From Streptococcus porci DSM 23759 (lineage in GTDB: Bacteria > Bacillota > Bacilli > Lactobacillales > Streptococcaceae), in assembly GCF_000423765.1 (NCBI RefSeq), contig NZ_AUIP01000007.1, positions 62,001 through 126,000 on the forward strand: a DNA stretch of 64,000 bases, given 5' to 3'. Below the pieces are notes generated by a model that saw only the letters and a list, made by a program, of their open reading frames with translations, made no database searches and was not told the DNA's origin. Positions 20,409-28,932 of the stretch are shown here, one piece after another (the first letter of the stretch is position 1; each line of letters begins with the position of its first letter). The position numbers and the translations under genes are program-made.

Positions 20409-23207
20409 ATGAAATTAAAAGAAACCCTAAATCTTGGAAAAACGGCCTTCCCAATGCGTGCAGGCTTACCAACACGTGAGCCAGAATGGCAAAAGGCCTG
20501 GGATGAAGCAAACTTGTATGCCCGTCGTCAAGAACTCAACGTAGGCAAGCCAGCCTTCCACCTCCACGATGGCCCTCCATACGCAAACGGAAATATCCAC
20601 GTTGGACATGCTTTGAATCATATTTCAAAAGACATCATCGTTCGTTCTAAGTCTATGTCAGGCTTCCGAGCACCTTATGTACCTGGTTGGGATACGCACG
20701 GTCTTCCGATTGAGCAGGTCTTGGCAAAACAAGGTGTCAAACGCAAGGAAATGGACTTGGTCGAATACCTTGAAATGTGTCGTGACTATGCGCTTAGTCA
20801 GGTTGACAAGCAACGGGAGGATTTTAAACGTTTAGGAATGTCTGGCGATTTTGATAATCCTTACATCACTTTGTCTAAAGACTATGAAGCAGCTCAAATC
20901 CGTGTCTTTGGTGCCATGGCAGACAAGGGCTATATCTACCGCGGTGCTAAGCCTGTTTATTGGTCATGGTCATCTGAGTCTGCCCTTGCAGAAGCCGAGA
21001 TTGAGTATCACGATATTGATTCAACCTCTCTTTACTATGCCAATAAAGTTAAGGATGGTAAAGGTATTCTGGATGCCGATTCTTACATTGTAGTTTGGAC
21101 TACAACACCATTTACTATCACGGCTTCACGTGGTTTGACCATGGGGGCAGACATTAACTATGCTGTGGTGAAGCCTGCAGGTACTGACCGTAAATATGTG
21201 CTTGCCGAGGCCCTTGTTGATAGATTGGCAGAAAAATTTGAGTGGGAGTCTTTTGAAATTCTTGAGGTTCGCCCTGGTAGCGACTTTGAGTACATCGTTA
21301 CTGAGCATCCTTGGGATACGGAAGTTGATGAATTGGTAATCCTTGGGGACCATGTCACGACTGAATCTGGTACAGGGGTTGTTCATACAGCACCATCATT
21401 TGGTGAGGATGACTACAATGTTGGTATGAAATACGGCTTGGAAGTTTACGTGACAGTTGACGAGCGCGGACTTATGAATGAATTGGCTGGTCCAGATTTC
21501 CAAGGGCAATTTTATGATAAAGTCCTTCCAACCGTCAAGGAAAAATTGGGTGACCTCTTGCTTGCTAGCGAAGTCATCAACCACTCATACCCATTTGACT
21601 GGCGTACTAAGAAGCCAATCATCTGGCGTGCAGTACCTCAGTGGTTTGCTTCTGTCTCTGACTTCCGACAAGATATTCTTGATGAAATTGAAAAAACAAC
21701 TTTCCATCCATCATGGGGTAAAACACGTCTTTACAACATGATCCGTGATCGTGGTGACTGGGTCATCTCTCGTCAGCGTGCTTGGGGTGTGCCACTTCCA
21801 ATCTTCTATGCAGAAGATGGTACAGCGATTATGACCAAGGAAGTGACAGACCACGTTGCTACCCTTTTTGAAGAGCATGGTTCTATCATCTGGTGGAAAT
21901 CTGAAGCAAAAGATCTTTTGCCAGCTGGTTTCACTCATCCAGGTTCACCAAATGGCGAATTTACTAAAGAAACGGATATCATGGATGTTTGGTTTGACTC
22001 AGGTTCTTCTTGGAATGGTGTCATGAACGCCCGTGAAAACCTTGCCTACCCAGCTGATCTCTACCTTGAAGGTTCAGACCAATACCGTGGTTGGTTTAAC
22101 TCATCCTTGATTACCTCTGTTGCTGTAAATGGTCATGCGCCATATAAGGCTGTCTTGTCACAGGGCTTTGTCCTAGACGGTAAAGGTATGAAGATGTCTA
22201 AATCATTGGGTAATACCATCCTTCCAAGCGATGTGGAGAAACAGTTTGGTGCGGAAATCTTGCGTTTGTGGGTGACTTCTGTGGACACTTCTAACGATGT
22301 GCGGGTATCCATGGAGATTCTTGGACAGGTATCTGAAACCTATCGTAAAATCCGTAACACCCTTCGCTTCTTGATTGCAAACACATCCGATTTCAATCCA
22401 GATACTGATAGCGTTTCTTTTGACAATCTTCGTCAAGTTGACCAGTACATGACTGTTAAATTTAACAAATTGGTCGATACTGTCCTTTCTGCCTACAATA
22501 ATTACGAGTTCATGGCTATCTACAAGGCGGTAAATAACTTTATCACCATTGACTTGTCTGCCTTCTATCTTGATTTTGCTAAAGACGTAGTTTATATTGA
22601 AGCATCTGACAGCTTAGTTCGCCGTCAGATGCAAACCGTCTTCTACAACATTTTGGTTAAAATCACCAAGCTCTTGACACCAATCCTTCCTCACACCGCT
22701 GAAGAAATCTGGTCATATCTTGAGCATGAGTCAGAAGAATTTGTTCAGTTATCAGATATGCCTCAAGTAGAAGTTTTTGAAAATGCGGATACTTTGCTTG
22801 CTGATTGGGAAGACTTTATGACCTTCCGAGCACAGGCTCAAAAAGCTCTTGAAGAAGCTCGTAATGCAAAAGTTATCGGTAAATCATTGGAGGCTAACTT
22901 GACTGTCTATGCCTCAGGTGAAACCAAAGCCCTGCTTGAAAAACTTAACAGTGATATTGCCCAACTTCTTATTGTCTCACAATTGACAGTAACTGAAGAA
23001 GCTGCGCCAGCTGATGCGATTAGATTTGATGATGTTGCATTTACAGTTGTCCATGCATCAGGCGAGGTCTGCGACCGTTGCCGTCGTGTGGATGAGACGA
23101 CAAAAGATCGTAGCTACAATGCTTACATCTGTGACCATTGTGCTTACATTGTTGAAACAGCCTATGCAGAAGCAGTTGCAGAAGGATTTGAAGCTAACGT
23201 CAAATAA
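20409..23207 (+). CDS. ileS: Isoleucyl-tRNA synthetase
   Basis: A 932-residue class I synthetase. HVGH (residues 64-67) is the HIGH motif and KMSKS lies at 595-599. Between them is the CP1 editing domain with [16 protein letters not shown], which hydrolyses Val-tRNA-Ile. The C-terminal zinc finger CDRC...CDHC near 892-912 is complete. Length fits the mupirocin-sensitive bacterial type. Its ribosome binding site is weak (AGAAAG), with regulation mostly by the T-box. Confidence 0.98.
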   Translation: MKLKETLNLGKTAFPMRAGLPTREPEWQKAWDEANLYARRQELNVGKPAFHLHDGPPYANGNIHVGHALNHISKDIIVRSKSMSGFRAPYVPGWDTHGLPIEQVLAKQGVKRKEMDLVEYLEMCRDYALSQVDKQREDFKRLGMSGDFDNPYITLSKDYEAAQIRVFGAMADKGYIYRGAKPVYWSWSSESALAEAEIEYHDIDSTSLYYANKVKDGKGILDADSYIVVWTTTPFTITASRGLTMGADINYAVVKPAGTDRKYVLAEALVDRLAEKFEWESFEILEVRPGSDFEYIVTEHPWDTEVDELVILGDHVTTESGTGVVHTAPSFGEDDYNVGMKYGLEVYVTVDERGLMNELAGPDFQGQFYDKVLPTVKEKLGDLLLASEVINHSYPFDWRTKKPIIWRAVPQWFASVSDFRQDILDEIEKTTFHPSWGKTRLYNMIRDRGDWVISRQRAWGVPLPIFYAEDGTAIMTKEVTDHVATLFEEHGSIIWWKSEAKDLLPAGFTHPGSPNGEFTKETDIMDVWFDSGSSWNGVMNARENLAYPADLYLEGSDQYRGWFNSSLITSVAVNGHAPYKAVLSQGFVLDGKGMKMSKSLGNTILPSDVEKQFGAEILRLWVTSVDTSNDVRVSMEILGQVSETYRKIRNTLRFLIANTSDFNPDTDSVSFDNLRQVDQYMTVKFNKLVDTVLSAYNNYEFMAIYKAVNNFITIDLSAFYLDFAKDVVYIEASDSLVRRQMQTVFYNILVKITKLLTPILPHTAEEIWSYLEHESEEFVQLSDMPQVEVFENADTLLADWEDFMTFRAQAQKALEEARNAKVIGKSLEANLTVYASGETKALLEKLNSDIAQLLIVSQLTVTEEAAPADAIRFDDVAFTVVHASGEVCDRCRRVDETTKDRSYNAYICDHCAYIVETAYAEAVAEGFEANVK

Positions 23208-23263
23208 TCTTGCTAAGCTAGCTTGGATCTTCTAAAATTTAAAAGCAGTTTAACCTCTTGTTT

Positions 23264-23298
23264 GAGCAACTGGAATTAGACCAGTTGCTCTTTTTTTG
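23264..23298 (+). terminator. Terminator after ileS
   Basis: A perfect 10-bp stem, GAGCAACTGG (23264-23273) with CCAGTTGCTC (23281-23290), seven-base loop and eight T. Confidence 0.9.
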
Positions 23299-23305
23299 CT
23301 ATAAT
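23297..23305 (+). promoter_or_regulatory. Extended -10 promoter of apt fused to the ileS terminator
   Basis: TGCTATAAT begins at the end of the terminator T-tract, so terminator and promoter share bases. Confidence 0.65.
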
Positions 23306-23338
23306 AAAGAGTAAAACATTTTGGGTCTTCCCCTTCAG

Positions 23339-23372
23339 AAAGGATAGCGGATGCTTTCCGCTAGTAAATACA
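23339..23372 (+). promoter_or_regulatory. apt ribosome binding site separated from the start by a hairpin
   Basis: AAAGGA (23339-23344) lies 28 bases before the apt ATG, too far for normal initiation. Between them AGCGGA (23346-23351) pairs with TCCGCT (23357-23362), and folding this hairpin leaves about 11 bases of spacing. The same AAAGGA is six bases before another ATG (23351) that opens a 21-codon out-of-frame peptide running over the apt start. Confidence 0.5.
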
Positions 23373-23891
23373 ATGGATTTAACACAATATATTGCATCTA
23401 TCGACAATTATCCTAAAGAGGGTATCACTTTTCGTGATATTTCTCCACTTATGGCTGATGGCAAAGCTTATAGCTATGCTATTCGTGAGATTGCACAGTA
23501 TGCATGTGACCATGATATTGACATGATTGTAGGTCCCGAGGCTCGTGGATTTATCATTGGATGTCCAGTAGCTGTTGAACTCGGAATTGGCTTTGCTCCT
23601 GTTCGTAAGCCGGGCAAATTACCGCGCGAAGTCGTTTCAGCTGACTATGAAAAAGAATACGGACTTGATACTTTGACCATGCACTCAGATGCGGTTAAAC
23701 CAGGTCAACGCGTACTTATCGTTGATGACCTTTTAGCAACAGGCGGAACGGTTAAAGCGACGATTGAGCTGATTGAAAAACTTGGTGGTGTGGTAGCTGG
23801 CTGTGCCTTTATCATCGAACTCGATGGTTTGAATGGACGTGAAGCTATTGGGGATTATGATGTGAAAGTCTTGATGAACTTTCCAGGATAA
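23373..23891 (+). CDS. apt: Adenine phosphoribosyltransferase
   Basis: A 172-residue purine-salvage enzyme converting adenine and PRPP to AMP. The PRPP-binding motif [13 protein letters not shown] lies near residues 110-122, and the N-terminal [20 protein letters not shown] block is the family signature. It recycles the adenine released by mtnN. The start is fixed by conservation ([10 protein letters not shown]), although the ribosome binding site is oddly placed. Confidence 0.97.
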   Translation: MDLTQYIASIDNYPKEGITFRDISPLMADGKAYSYAIREIAQYACDHDIDMIVGPEARGFIIGCPVAVELGIGFAPVRKPGKLPREVVSADYEKEYGLDTLTMHSDAVKPGQRVLIVDDLLATGGTVKATIELIEKLGGVVAGCAFIIELDGLNGREAIGDYDVKVLMNFPG

Positions 23892-23934
23892 AAGTATTAG
23901 AGTCAGTACTTTACAGGCTGGCTTTGTCTCGTGG

Positions 23935-23951
23935 TATAGTTTCAAACTATG
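23935..23951. promoter_or_regulatory. MET-box, predicted MtaR/MetR-type operator of metA
   Basis: TATAGTTTCAAACTATG contains a perfect palindrome (23936-23950) and matches the streptococcal MET-box TATAGTTtnaAACTATA except the last base. It ends 22 bases before the -35 of metA, the usual place for a LysR-type activator. Confidence 0.75.
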
Positions 23952-23973
23952 ACTAAGTCTAGTAAAATCATAT

Positions 23974-24002
23974 TTGAAACCTATATCGCCATTCTCTATA
24001 AT
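23974..24002 (+). promoter_or_regulatory. Promoter of metA
   Basis: TTGAAA (23974-23979), 17-base spacer, perfect TATAAT (23997-24002). Confidence 0.8.
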
Positions 24003-24026
24003 GAAAGTATGATATTTTAGAAAGGG

Positions 24027-24123
24027 AGAGCGAGGTTGATTTTTCAACTCACTTGGTAGAAAGTGGAAATTTAGATTTCCCTATGTCCAGAATAAAATAA
24101 TTTTAGGTCTATTTTATCGCTCT
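24027..24123 (+). ncRNA. Structured 5' leader of metA, riboswitch-like
   Basis: AGAGCGA (24027-24033) can pair with TCGCTCT (24117-24123) to close a multibranch structure with three internal hairpins: GTTGA/TCAAC (24035-24048), GGAAAT/ATTTCC (24065-24080) and ATAAAATA/TATTTTAT (24092-24117). The closing helix ends one base before the AGGA ribosome binding site (24125-24128). I do not recognise a known class. The arrangement suggests control of metA translation or mRNA stability. Confidence 0.5.
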
Positions 24124-24136
24124 TAGGATTTTGTTT

Positions 24137-25084
24137 ATGCCAATTACCCTCGATAAGAAATTGCCAGCCGTTGATGTTTTGCGGGCGGAAAATATTTTTA
24201 TTATGGATGACAATCGTGCCAATCATCAGGACATTCGTCCTTTATCTGTCCTGATTCTTAACCTCATGCCAACTAAGGAAGCGACAGAAACGCAGCTGCT
24301 CCGCCATTTATCTAATACTCCACTTCAGCTAAATGTTGATTTTATCTACATGAAAAGCCATAAGTCAAAAAATACTCATGCTAATCATCTTGAGACTTTT
24401 TACAAGACATTTGATGATATCAAGGATAAGCGTTATGATGGACTCATTATCACGGGGGCACCTGTGGAAACCTTGCCTTTTGAGGAGGTTGATTATTGGG
24501 AGGAGCTGACTAAGATTTTTGTGTGGAAGGAGAGCCACGTCTATTCGACCCTCCATCTTTGTTGGGGTGCTCAGGCAGGTCTTTATTTCCGCTATGGTAT
24601 TGAAAAATGGCTTCGCAAGGAAGGGAAATTGTCTGGCATTTTCAGTCAAGATGTCATTGCCAGAACAAGCCCTCTTATGAGAGGTTTTGATGATAGTTTT
24701 ATGGCGCCACATTCGCGTTACACTGAGGTTTTAGAAGAAGATGTTGCCAAAATTAGTGACTTGGACATTTTGGCTAAGGGCGATAGTGTTGGTTTATCCT
24801 TGCTAGCAAGTAAGGATATGCGGAATGTCTATAGTTTTGGGCATTTGGAATATGACCGTGACACTCTGGCAAAGGAATATGAACGCGATATTTTGGTAGG
24901 CAAGGAAATTTCCGTACCTGATAATTATTTTCCAGAAGATAATTCTGATAATGTGCCCACTATGCGTTGGAATCTAGCCGCGGCAACCTTTTTCAGTAAT
25001 TGGATCAACTACGCTGTTTATCAAGAAACCCCCTATCGCTTGGAAGAGTTATCTCAAACCGTAGAAGAAGAAAGAGAAGAATGA
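24137..25084 (+). CDS. metA: Homoserine O-acetyltransferase, MetA type
   Basis: A 315-residue enzyme activating homoserine for methionine synthesis. ATG 24137 is chosen because AGGA precedes it and because it puts the nucleophile at Cys142 ([10 protein letters not shown]), the family numbering; the TTG at 24131 would shift this by two. Residue 111 is Glu, which in studied homologues selects acetyl-CoA rather than succinyl-CoA, so I call it an acetyltransferase despite the MetA fold. It is predicted to be MET-box regulated. Its stop overlaps the dnaD start (ATGA). Confidence 0.93.
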   Translation: MPITLDKKLPAVDVLRAENIFIMDDNRANHQDIRPLSVLILNLMPTKEATETQLLRHLSNTPLQLNVDFIYMKSHKSKNTHANHLETFYKTFDDIKDKRYDGLIITGAPVETLPFEEVDYWEELTKIFVWKESHVYSTLHLCWGAQAGLYFRYGIEKWLRKEGKLSGIFSQDVIARTSPLMRGFDDSFMAPHSRYTEVLEEDVAKISDLDILAKGDSVGLSLLASKDMRNVYSFGHLEYDRDTLAKEYERDILVGKEISVPDNYFPEDNSDNVPTMRWNLAAATFFSNWINYAVYQETPYRLEELSQTVEEEREE

Positions 25085-25764
25085 CTTATTTAGAACACTT
25101 TCAATCGGGCAATCTTGTCCTACCATCGGCTCTTATTTTTCACATCAAAGAGCTTTTTGCAAATACAGATGAGTTTGTGGTTTGGCAGTTTTTTTATCTG
25201 CAAAATACGACAAAGTTAGATGAGGTGGCTTCAAGCCAGATTGCTCAGGCTATGGGGAAAACGGTAACAGACATTAATCGCATTATTTCTGGCTTGGAAA
25301 AGGCCGGTTTACTGGATGTTAAAACCATTGAGCTGGCTGGGGAAGTGGAAGTTATTTTTGATGCTAGCCCTGCTTTGTCCAAGTTGGACAACTTGCTCAA
25401 TAAGGTTAAGGCGGATGACAAAAATTTGCCGTACATCGGACAGGGAGAAGCAATTAAGGCGCTTACCGACGATTTGGAGCAAGCTATGGGGATGCTTAAT
25501 CCTATGATTTTGGAAGATGTACAAAAGTTGGTTTATGAAGATAAAACCGATCCTGAGCTTATTCGAGAGGCTTTGAGAGAAGCTGTTTTCAACAATAAGA
25601 CCAACTGGAAGTATATTCAAGCTATCCTGAGAAATTGGCGCAACGAAGGTGTGACGACATTGCGTCAGGTTGAAGAACGTCGCTTGGAGCGCGAGCGTAT
25701 TAATCCTGACAAGATCACTGTTTCAGACGACTTTTTATCAGCTATGAGCATCTGGAGTGATTAA
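25081..25764 (+). CDS. dnaD: Replication initiation protein DnaD
   Basis: A 227-residue protein with an N-terminal winged-helix oligomerisation domain (about 1-100) and a C-terminal DnaD/DnaB2 DNA-binding domain (about 130-205), ending with the helix motif [16 protein letters not shown] typical of DnaD. It helps load the helicase at origins and restarted forks. The ATG overlaps the metA stop by four bases, so the two are translationally coupled; upstream extension of the frame lies inside metA. Confidence 0.93.
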   Translation: MTYLEHFQSGNLVLPSALIFHIKELFANTDEFVVWQFFYLQNTTKLDEVASSQIAQAMGKTVTDINRIISGLEKAGLLDVKTIELAGEVEVIFDASPALSKLDNLLNKVKADDKNLPYIGQGEAIKALTDDLEQAMGMLNPMILEDVQKLVYEDKTDPELIREALREAVFNNKTNWKYIQAILRNWRNEGVTTLRQVEERRLERERINPDKITVSDDFLSAMSIWSD

Positions 25765-25783
25765 GGTTGTCCTAGCTCCGAAC

Positions 25784-25897
25784 AGATTAGTTTGGAAAGT
25801 CGCTATCCACTGTGTCGCAAAGGATGAGAACTTCTAATCAAGGCACCTATCTGCAATCATCTATAAAGGCTAGGACTTTTGTCTCAGCCTCTTTTTG
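25784..25897. repeat. Dispersed repeat, copy A (ends in a terminator)
   Basis: About 114 bases that align with 39425-39540. Shared blocks include GATTAG, ATCCA, GATGAGAAC versus AATGAGAAC, an exact CCTATCTGCAATCAT (25846-25860), and a closing AGGCTA...AGCCT hairpin. It lies directly after dnaD. I do not recognise the element. Confidence 0.7.
25867..25896 (+). terminator. Terminator at the end of repeat copy A
   Basis: AGGCTAGGAC (25867-25876) pairs with GTCTCAGCCT (25881-25890) with one mismatch and one G-U, followed by CTTTTT. It should end the metA-dnaD transcript. Confidence 0.75.
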
Positions 25898-25974
25898 AAT
25901 AATCTGAAAGTATCATATGGAAATATGAAAGCTATCAGTAATGATTGTTATTATGGTAATCAACAAATTGAAAA

Positions 25975-26411
25975 ATGCCATTTTATTCCTCTATTGACCC
26001 TCTGGGATTGGCACAGAGGATGGACTTGTCAGAATTGAAAGCCCTAGTTAAAGGGTTATTGAAATGAGTCAACACGAGAATCTTGTTGAGGATAGGCTTC
26101 ATGAACTACCCCTGCTTGGTAGCGTTGCTATCAGTTAGTTTGCCCACAAAAAATGTATTTACATCTATCTACACGAGACGAATAAGGCAAGGGCGAATAT
26201 GGAATTCTTGGTCAGTGACTTTGTGGCATTTGGTAATGTTAAAAATGATAAGATGATGTTTGGGGCTTCGCTTTACAGCGTTTAAATGGGAGATTATGCT
26301 CCTTTGGCAAGGTATGCGGATGAACAAATTCCTGCTGATAGCTCTGCCCTTGCTCAAAAGATAAGTGATCTTAATATATTTTTTAATATGAATCATCTTC
26401 TTATCTCTTAA
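25975..26411 (+). pseudogene. Decayed gene of unidentified family
   Basis: A protein-like reading starts at ATG 25975 (MPFYSSIDPLGLAQ...), runs to the TGA at 26065 in one frame and continues in the next frame from 26064 (MSQHENLVEDRL...) to TAA 26409-26411. In-frame stops are at 26136 (TAG) and 26283 (TAA). Joined, it would be about 145 residues with an acidic, hydrophobic-patterned sequence including an ARYADEQIPADS segment. One frameshift plus two stops show a dead gene. No ribosome binding site precedes the ATG. I cannot name the family. Confidence 0.6.
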
Positions 26412-26445
26412 ATGAGTTGCTAGTCCCTTGCCTCAAGCGATTTTA

Positions 26446-26454
26446 TGGTACAAT
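26446..26454 (+). promoter_or_regulatory. Extended -10 of the ArAE-type exporter gene
   Basis: TGGTACAAT, 33 bases before the start codon. Confidence 0.45.
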
Positions 26455-26487
26455 TAGAGATACTATTGTTTATGGAAGGAAGTAAAG

Positions 26488-27444
26488 ATGTCTCTCTTAC
26501 AGCGAACGGTTAAGTTGGTTCTAGCAACAGTTTTGGCTATTGGATTGGCTGATTGGGCTGGGCTCGCATATACGACTTCGGCAGGAATCATTGCCATTTT
26601 GAGCGTCCTTGATACTCGTAGGTCTTCCTTTAAAATTGCTCGTCAGCGCTTTTTATCGGCGCTTATGGCGCTGGCGATTGCTAGCTTCCTCTTTGCCACT
26701 TTAGGCTTCGGGCTACCAGTCATTGCCCTCTACATGGCTCTCTATGTTCCCTTAGCCTATCGTTTTGGTTTAGAGTCTGGTATTCCGCCCATTACCGTTT
26801 TGGTTCTTCATCTTTATTTGGAAAAAAGCATAGCGATGAGTTGGTTGTGGAATGAGCTAGCCCTCTTTTTGATTGGAGCGGGAGTGGCCCTTGTTCTTAA
26901 TCTTTATATGCCATCAAAGCAAAAAGAGATTGACGCTTATCACACCAAGGTTGAAGAACAGTTAAAGGCTATTTTACTCCGCTTTCATGAATTTTTACTC
27001 AAGGGTGATGGCACAAACGAAGGTGTGTTAATTGATGAGTTGGATGAAGTCCTAAGTCAAGCGCAGAATCTAGTGTATCTTGATCATAATAATCACCTAT
27101 TCCACCAGACCAACTATCAGGTTCACTATTTTGACATGCGAATGGATCAGTCGAAACTTTTAAGACAGATGGCTATCAATGTCAACTCCTGTCATCTAGA
27201 AAGCCGAGAAAGCGTTATCCTAGCTCACCTTTTTCATGAGACCGCTCAGCAATTATCCCAAGAAAATCCGGCTAAAACCTTACTTGATGACATTTCTGAC
27301 TTCCGTGAACTTTTTAGGCAACGACCTCTGCCACAAAGTCGTGATGAATTTGAAACACGCGCTGTTCTTTTTCAGTTACTCAATGATATGGAGCGTTTTA
27401 TCCAACTGAAAGTTGATTTTTATGAAGAATATCAAAATAGTTGA
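26488..27444 (+). CDS. Aromatic acid exporter (ArAE/DUF939)-family membrane protein
   Basis: A 318-residue protein with four to five transmembrane segments in its first 145 residues and a cytosolic helical C-terminal domain (about 150-318). This matches the ArAE_1 plus ArAE_1_C architecture found in Firmicutes. Family members are related to aromatic-acid efflux pumps such as AaeB and FusC; the substrate here is unknown. GGAAGGAAG precedes the ATG. It stands between a decayed gene and a DUF2130 gene and has its own promoter and terminator. Confidence 0.8.
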   Translation: MSLLQRTVKLVLATVLAIGLADWAGLAYTTSAGIIAILSVLDTRRSSFKIARQRFLSALMALAIASFLFATLGFGLPVIALYMALYVPLAYRFGLESGIPPITVLVLHLYLEKSIAMSWLWNELALFLIGAGVALVLNLYMPSKQKEIDAYHTKVEEQLKAILLRFHEFLLKGDGTNEGVLIDELDEVLSQAQNLVYLDHNNHLFHQTNYQVHYFDMRMDQSKLLRQMAINVNSCHLESRESVILAHLFHETAQQLSQENPAKTLLDDISDFRELFRQRPLPQSRDEFETRAVLFQLLNDMERFIQLKVDFYEEYQNS

Positions 27445-27467
27445 CCAGTCAATTTTGACTGGTTTTG
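27444..27467 (+). terminator. Terminator after the exporter gene
   Basis: ACCAGTCA (27444-27451) pairs perfectly with TGACTGGT (27456-27463), four-base loop, short T-tract. Confidence 0.6.
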
Positions 27468-27476
27468 TGTTATAAT
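27468..27476 (+). promoter_or_regulatory. Extended -10 promoter of the DUF2130 gene
   Basis: TGTTATAAT follows the preceding terminator without a gap. Confidence 0.6.
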
Positions 27477-27506
27477 TTTCTTACAGTTTAGATGAGAGGA
27501 AGATGT

Positions 27507-28763
27507 ATGAACGAGATTAAATGTCCGCATTGCCAGACAGTTTTCACTATCAATGAGAGTGAATACGCCCAGCTTTTAGAACAAGTTCGTGGGTCTGAGT
27601 TTGAACGTGAGATTCATGAGCGTTTGGAGCGTGAGACGGCACTTCTTTCAGAACAGTCAAAAAATCAGCTTCAATCGGCACTGGCTCAGAAGGACTTGGA
27701 GTTAGAACAGCTAAAAAGCCAACTGGCCAATCAATCTAGCCAGCAGGAACTGGAAGTTCGCTCTGCTCTTTTTCCAAAAGACCAAGAAATCGCCCAGTTA
27801 AAGGCGCGTTTGGAGCAGTTGGAAATGAGCAAGGAGCAGGAAAAGGCTCAGGCTCTTTTGCAGCTAGAGAAGGAGAAGGATGCTATTCAGCATCAACTGG
27901 CTTTGCAGGAGCAAAAGGAGGTTCTGGCTCAGCAGGCTTTGGTGGCTCAGTTCCAGCAGGAGCTGGCACAAAAGGATGAACTGATTGCCTATTATAAGGA
28001 TTTTAAGGCTAAGCAGTCAACCAAGATGATTGGGGAGAGTTTGGAACAGCACTGTGAATATGAGTTTAATCGTTTACGTATGACAGCTTTTCCGCGTGCT
28101 GAGTTTGGCAAGGACAATGATGCCAAGAGCGGTTCCAAAGGCGATTACATTTACCGGGAGTATGATGAAAATGGGTTAGAGATCATCTCCATCATGTTTG
28201 AAATGAAAAATGAAGGTGATGAGACAGCGACCAAGAAGAAAAATGAACATTTTTTCAAGGAGCTGGATAAGGATCGTCGTGAAAAAAGTTGCGAATACGC
28301 CATCTTAGTTTCTCTGCTTGAGTCAGATAATGAGCTATACAATAACGGCATTGTGGACGTTTCCTATCACTATCCTAAAATGTATGTAGTTCGTCCCCAG
28401 TTTTTCATTCCCATTATCACGCTTTTGAGAAATGCTGCGCTTAATAGCTTGCAGTATAAGCAGGAACTTGCTTTAGTCAGGGAACAGAATCTAGACATCA
28501 CCCACTTTGAAGAAGATTTGGAAACCTTTAAAAGGGCCTTTGCAAAAAATTATCATTCAGCTAGTAACAATTTTAAAAAAGCAATTGAGGAAATCGACAA
28601 ATCCATTGCCCGTATGGAAGCAGTCAAAAAAGCCTTGACAACATCTGAAAATCAGCTCCGTCTAGCTAATAATAAGCTTGAAGATGTCTCGGTAAAAAAA
28701 TTGACACGTAAAAATCCGACCATGAAAGCAAAGTTTGAAGCGTTGGAAAAAGAGAAAAATTGA
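27507..28763 (+). CDS. DUF2130 (nuclease-fold, coiled-coil) protein
   Basis: A 418-residue cytosolic protein. It begins with a CPHC half zinc knuckle (about residues 5-8), followed by a long Gln/Glu/Lys/Leu coiled coil (about 30-165) and the DUF2130 domain (about 170-360), whose core resembles a restriction-endonuclease fold: EFGKDNDAKSGSKGDYIYRE and IMFEMKNE could be the acidic and E-x-K residues. The function is not known; a role on DNA is plausible. The ATG at 27507 follows GAGAGGAAG. Confidence 0.78.
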   Translation: MNEIKCPHCQTVFTINESEYAQLLEQVRGSEFEREIHERLERETALLSEQSKNQLQSALAQKDLELEQLKSQLANQSSQQELEVRSALFPKDQEIAQLKARLEQLEMSKEQEKAQALLQLEKEKDAIQHQLALQEQKEVLAQQALVAQFQQELAQKDELIAYYKDFKAKQSTKMIGESLEQHCEYEFNRLRMTAFPRAEFGKDNDAKSGSKGDYIYREYDENGLEIISIMFEMKNEGDETATKKKNEHFFKELDKDRREKSCEYAILVSLLESDNELYNNGIVDVSYHYPKMYVVRPQFFIPIITLLRNAALNSLQYKQELALVREQNLDITHFEEDLETFKRAFAKNYHSASNNFKKAIEEIDKSIARMEAVKKALTTSENQLRLANNKLEDVSVKKLTRKNPTMKAKFEALEKEKN

Positions 28764-28802
28764 CTTTCGCACGGCTTTTTGCCATAATAGAAGTAATAGA
28801 AG

Positions 28803-28822
28803 AGCCGTTAAAACGGCTTTTC
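28803..28822 (+). terminator. Small terminator-like hairpin before the ABC-F leader
   Basis: AGCCGTT (28803-28809) and AACGGCT (28812-28818) form a tight stem followed by TTTTC. Confidence 0.5.
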
Positions 28823-28847
28823 TCTATGTTTGAAAGGAAATGAAAAC

Positions 28848-28917
28848 GGGCTAGGAATTAGGTCTAAAAAGTGGAAAATTCGCGTAGACCAGACTAGTTA
28901 CTTTCTTGACTTAGCCC
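28848..28917 (+). ncRNA. Structured leader of the ABC-F ATPase gene
   Basis: GGGCTA (28848-28853) pairs with TAGCCC (28912-28917) around an inner stem GGTCTA (28861-28866)/TAGACC (28885-28890), and is followed by T-rich sequence. Just upstream, AAAGGA stands before ATGAAAACGGGCTAG, a possible four-residue leader peptide reaching into the first arm. The ABC-F start at 28933 has no ribosome binding site of its own. The layout resembles an attenuator, which is known for some antibiotic-response ABC-F genes. Confidence 0.4.
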
Positions 28918-28932
28918 TTTATATTTTAAATT

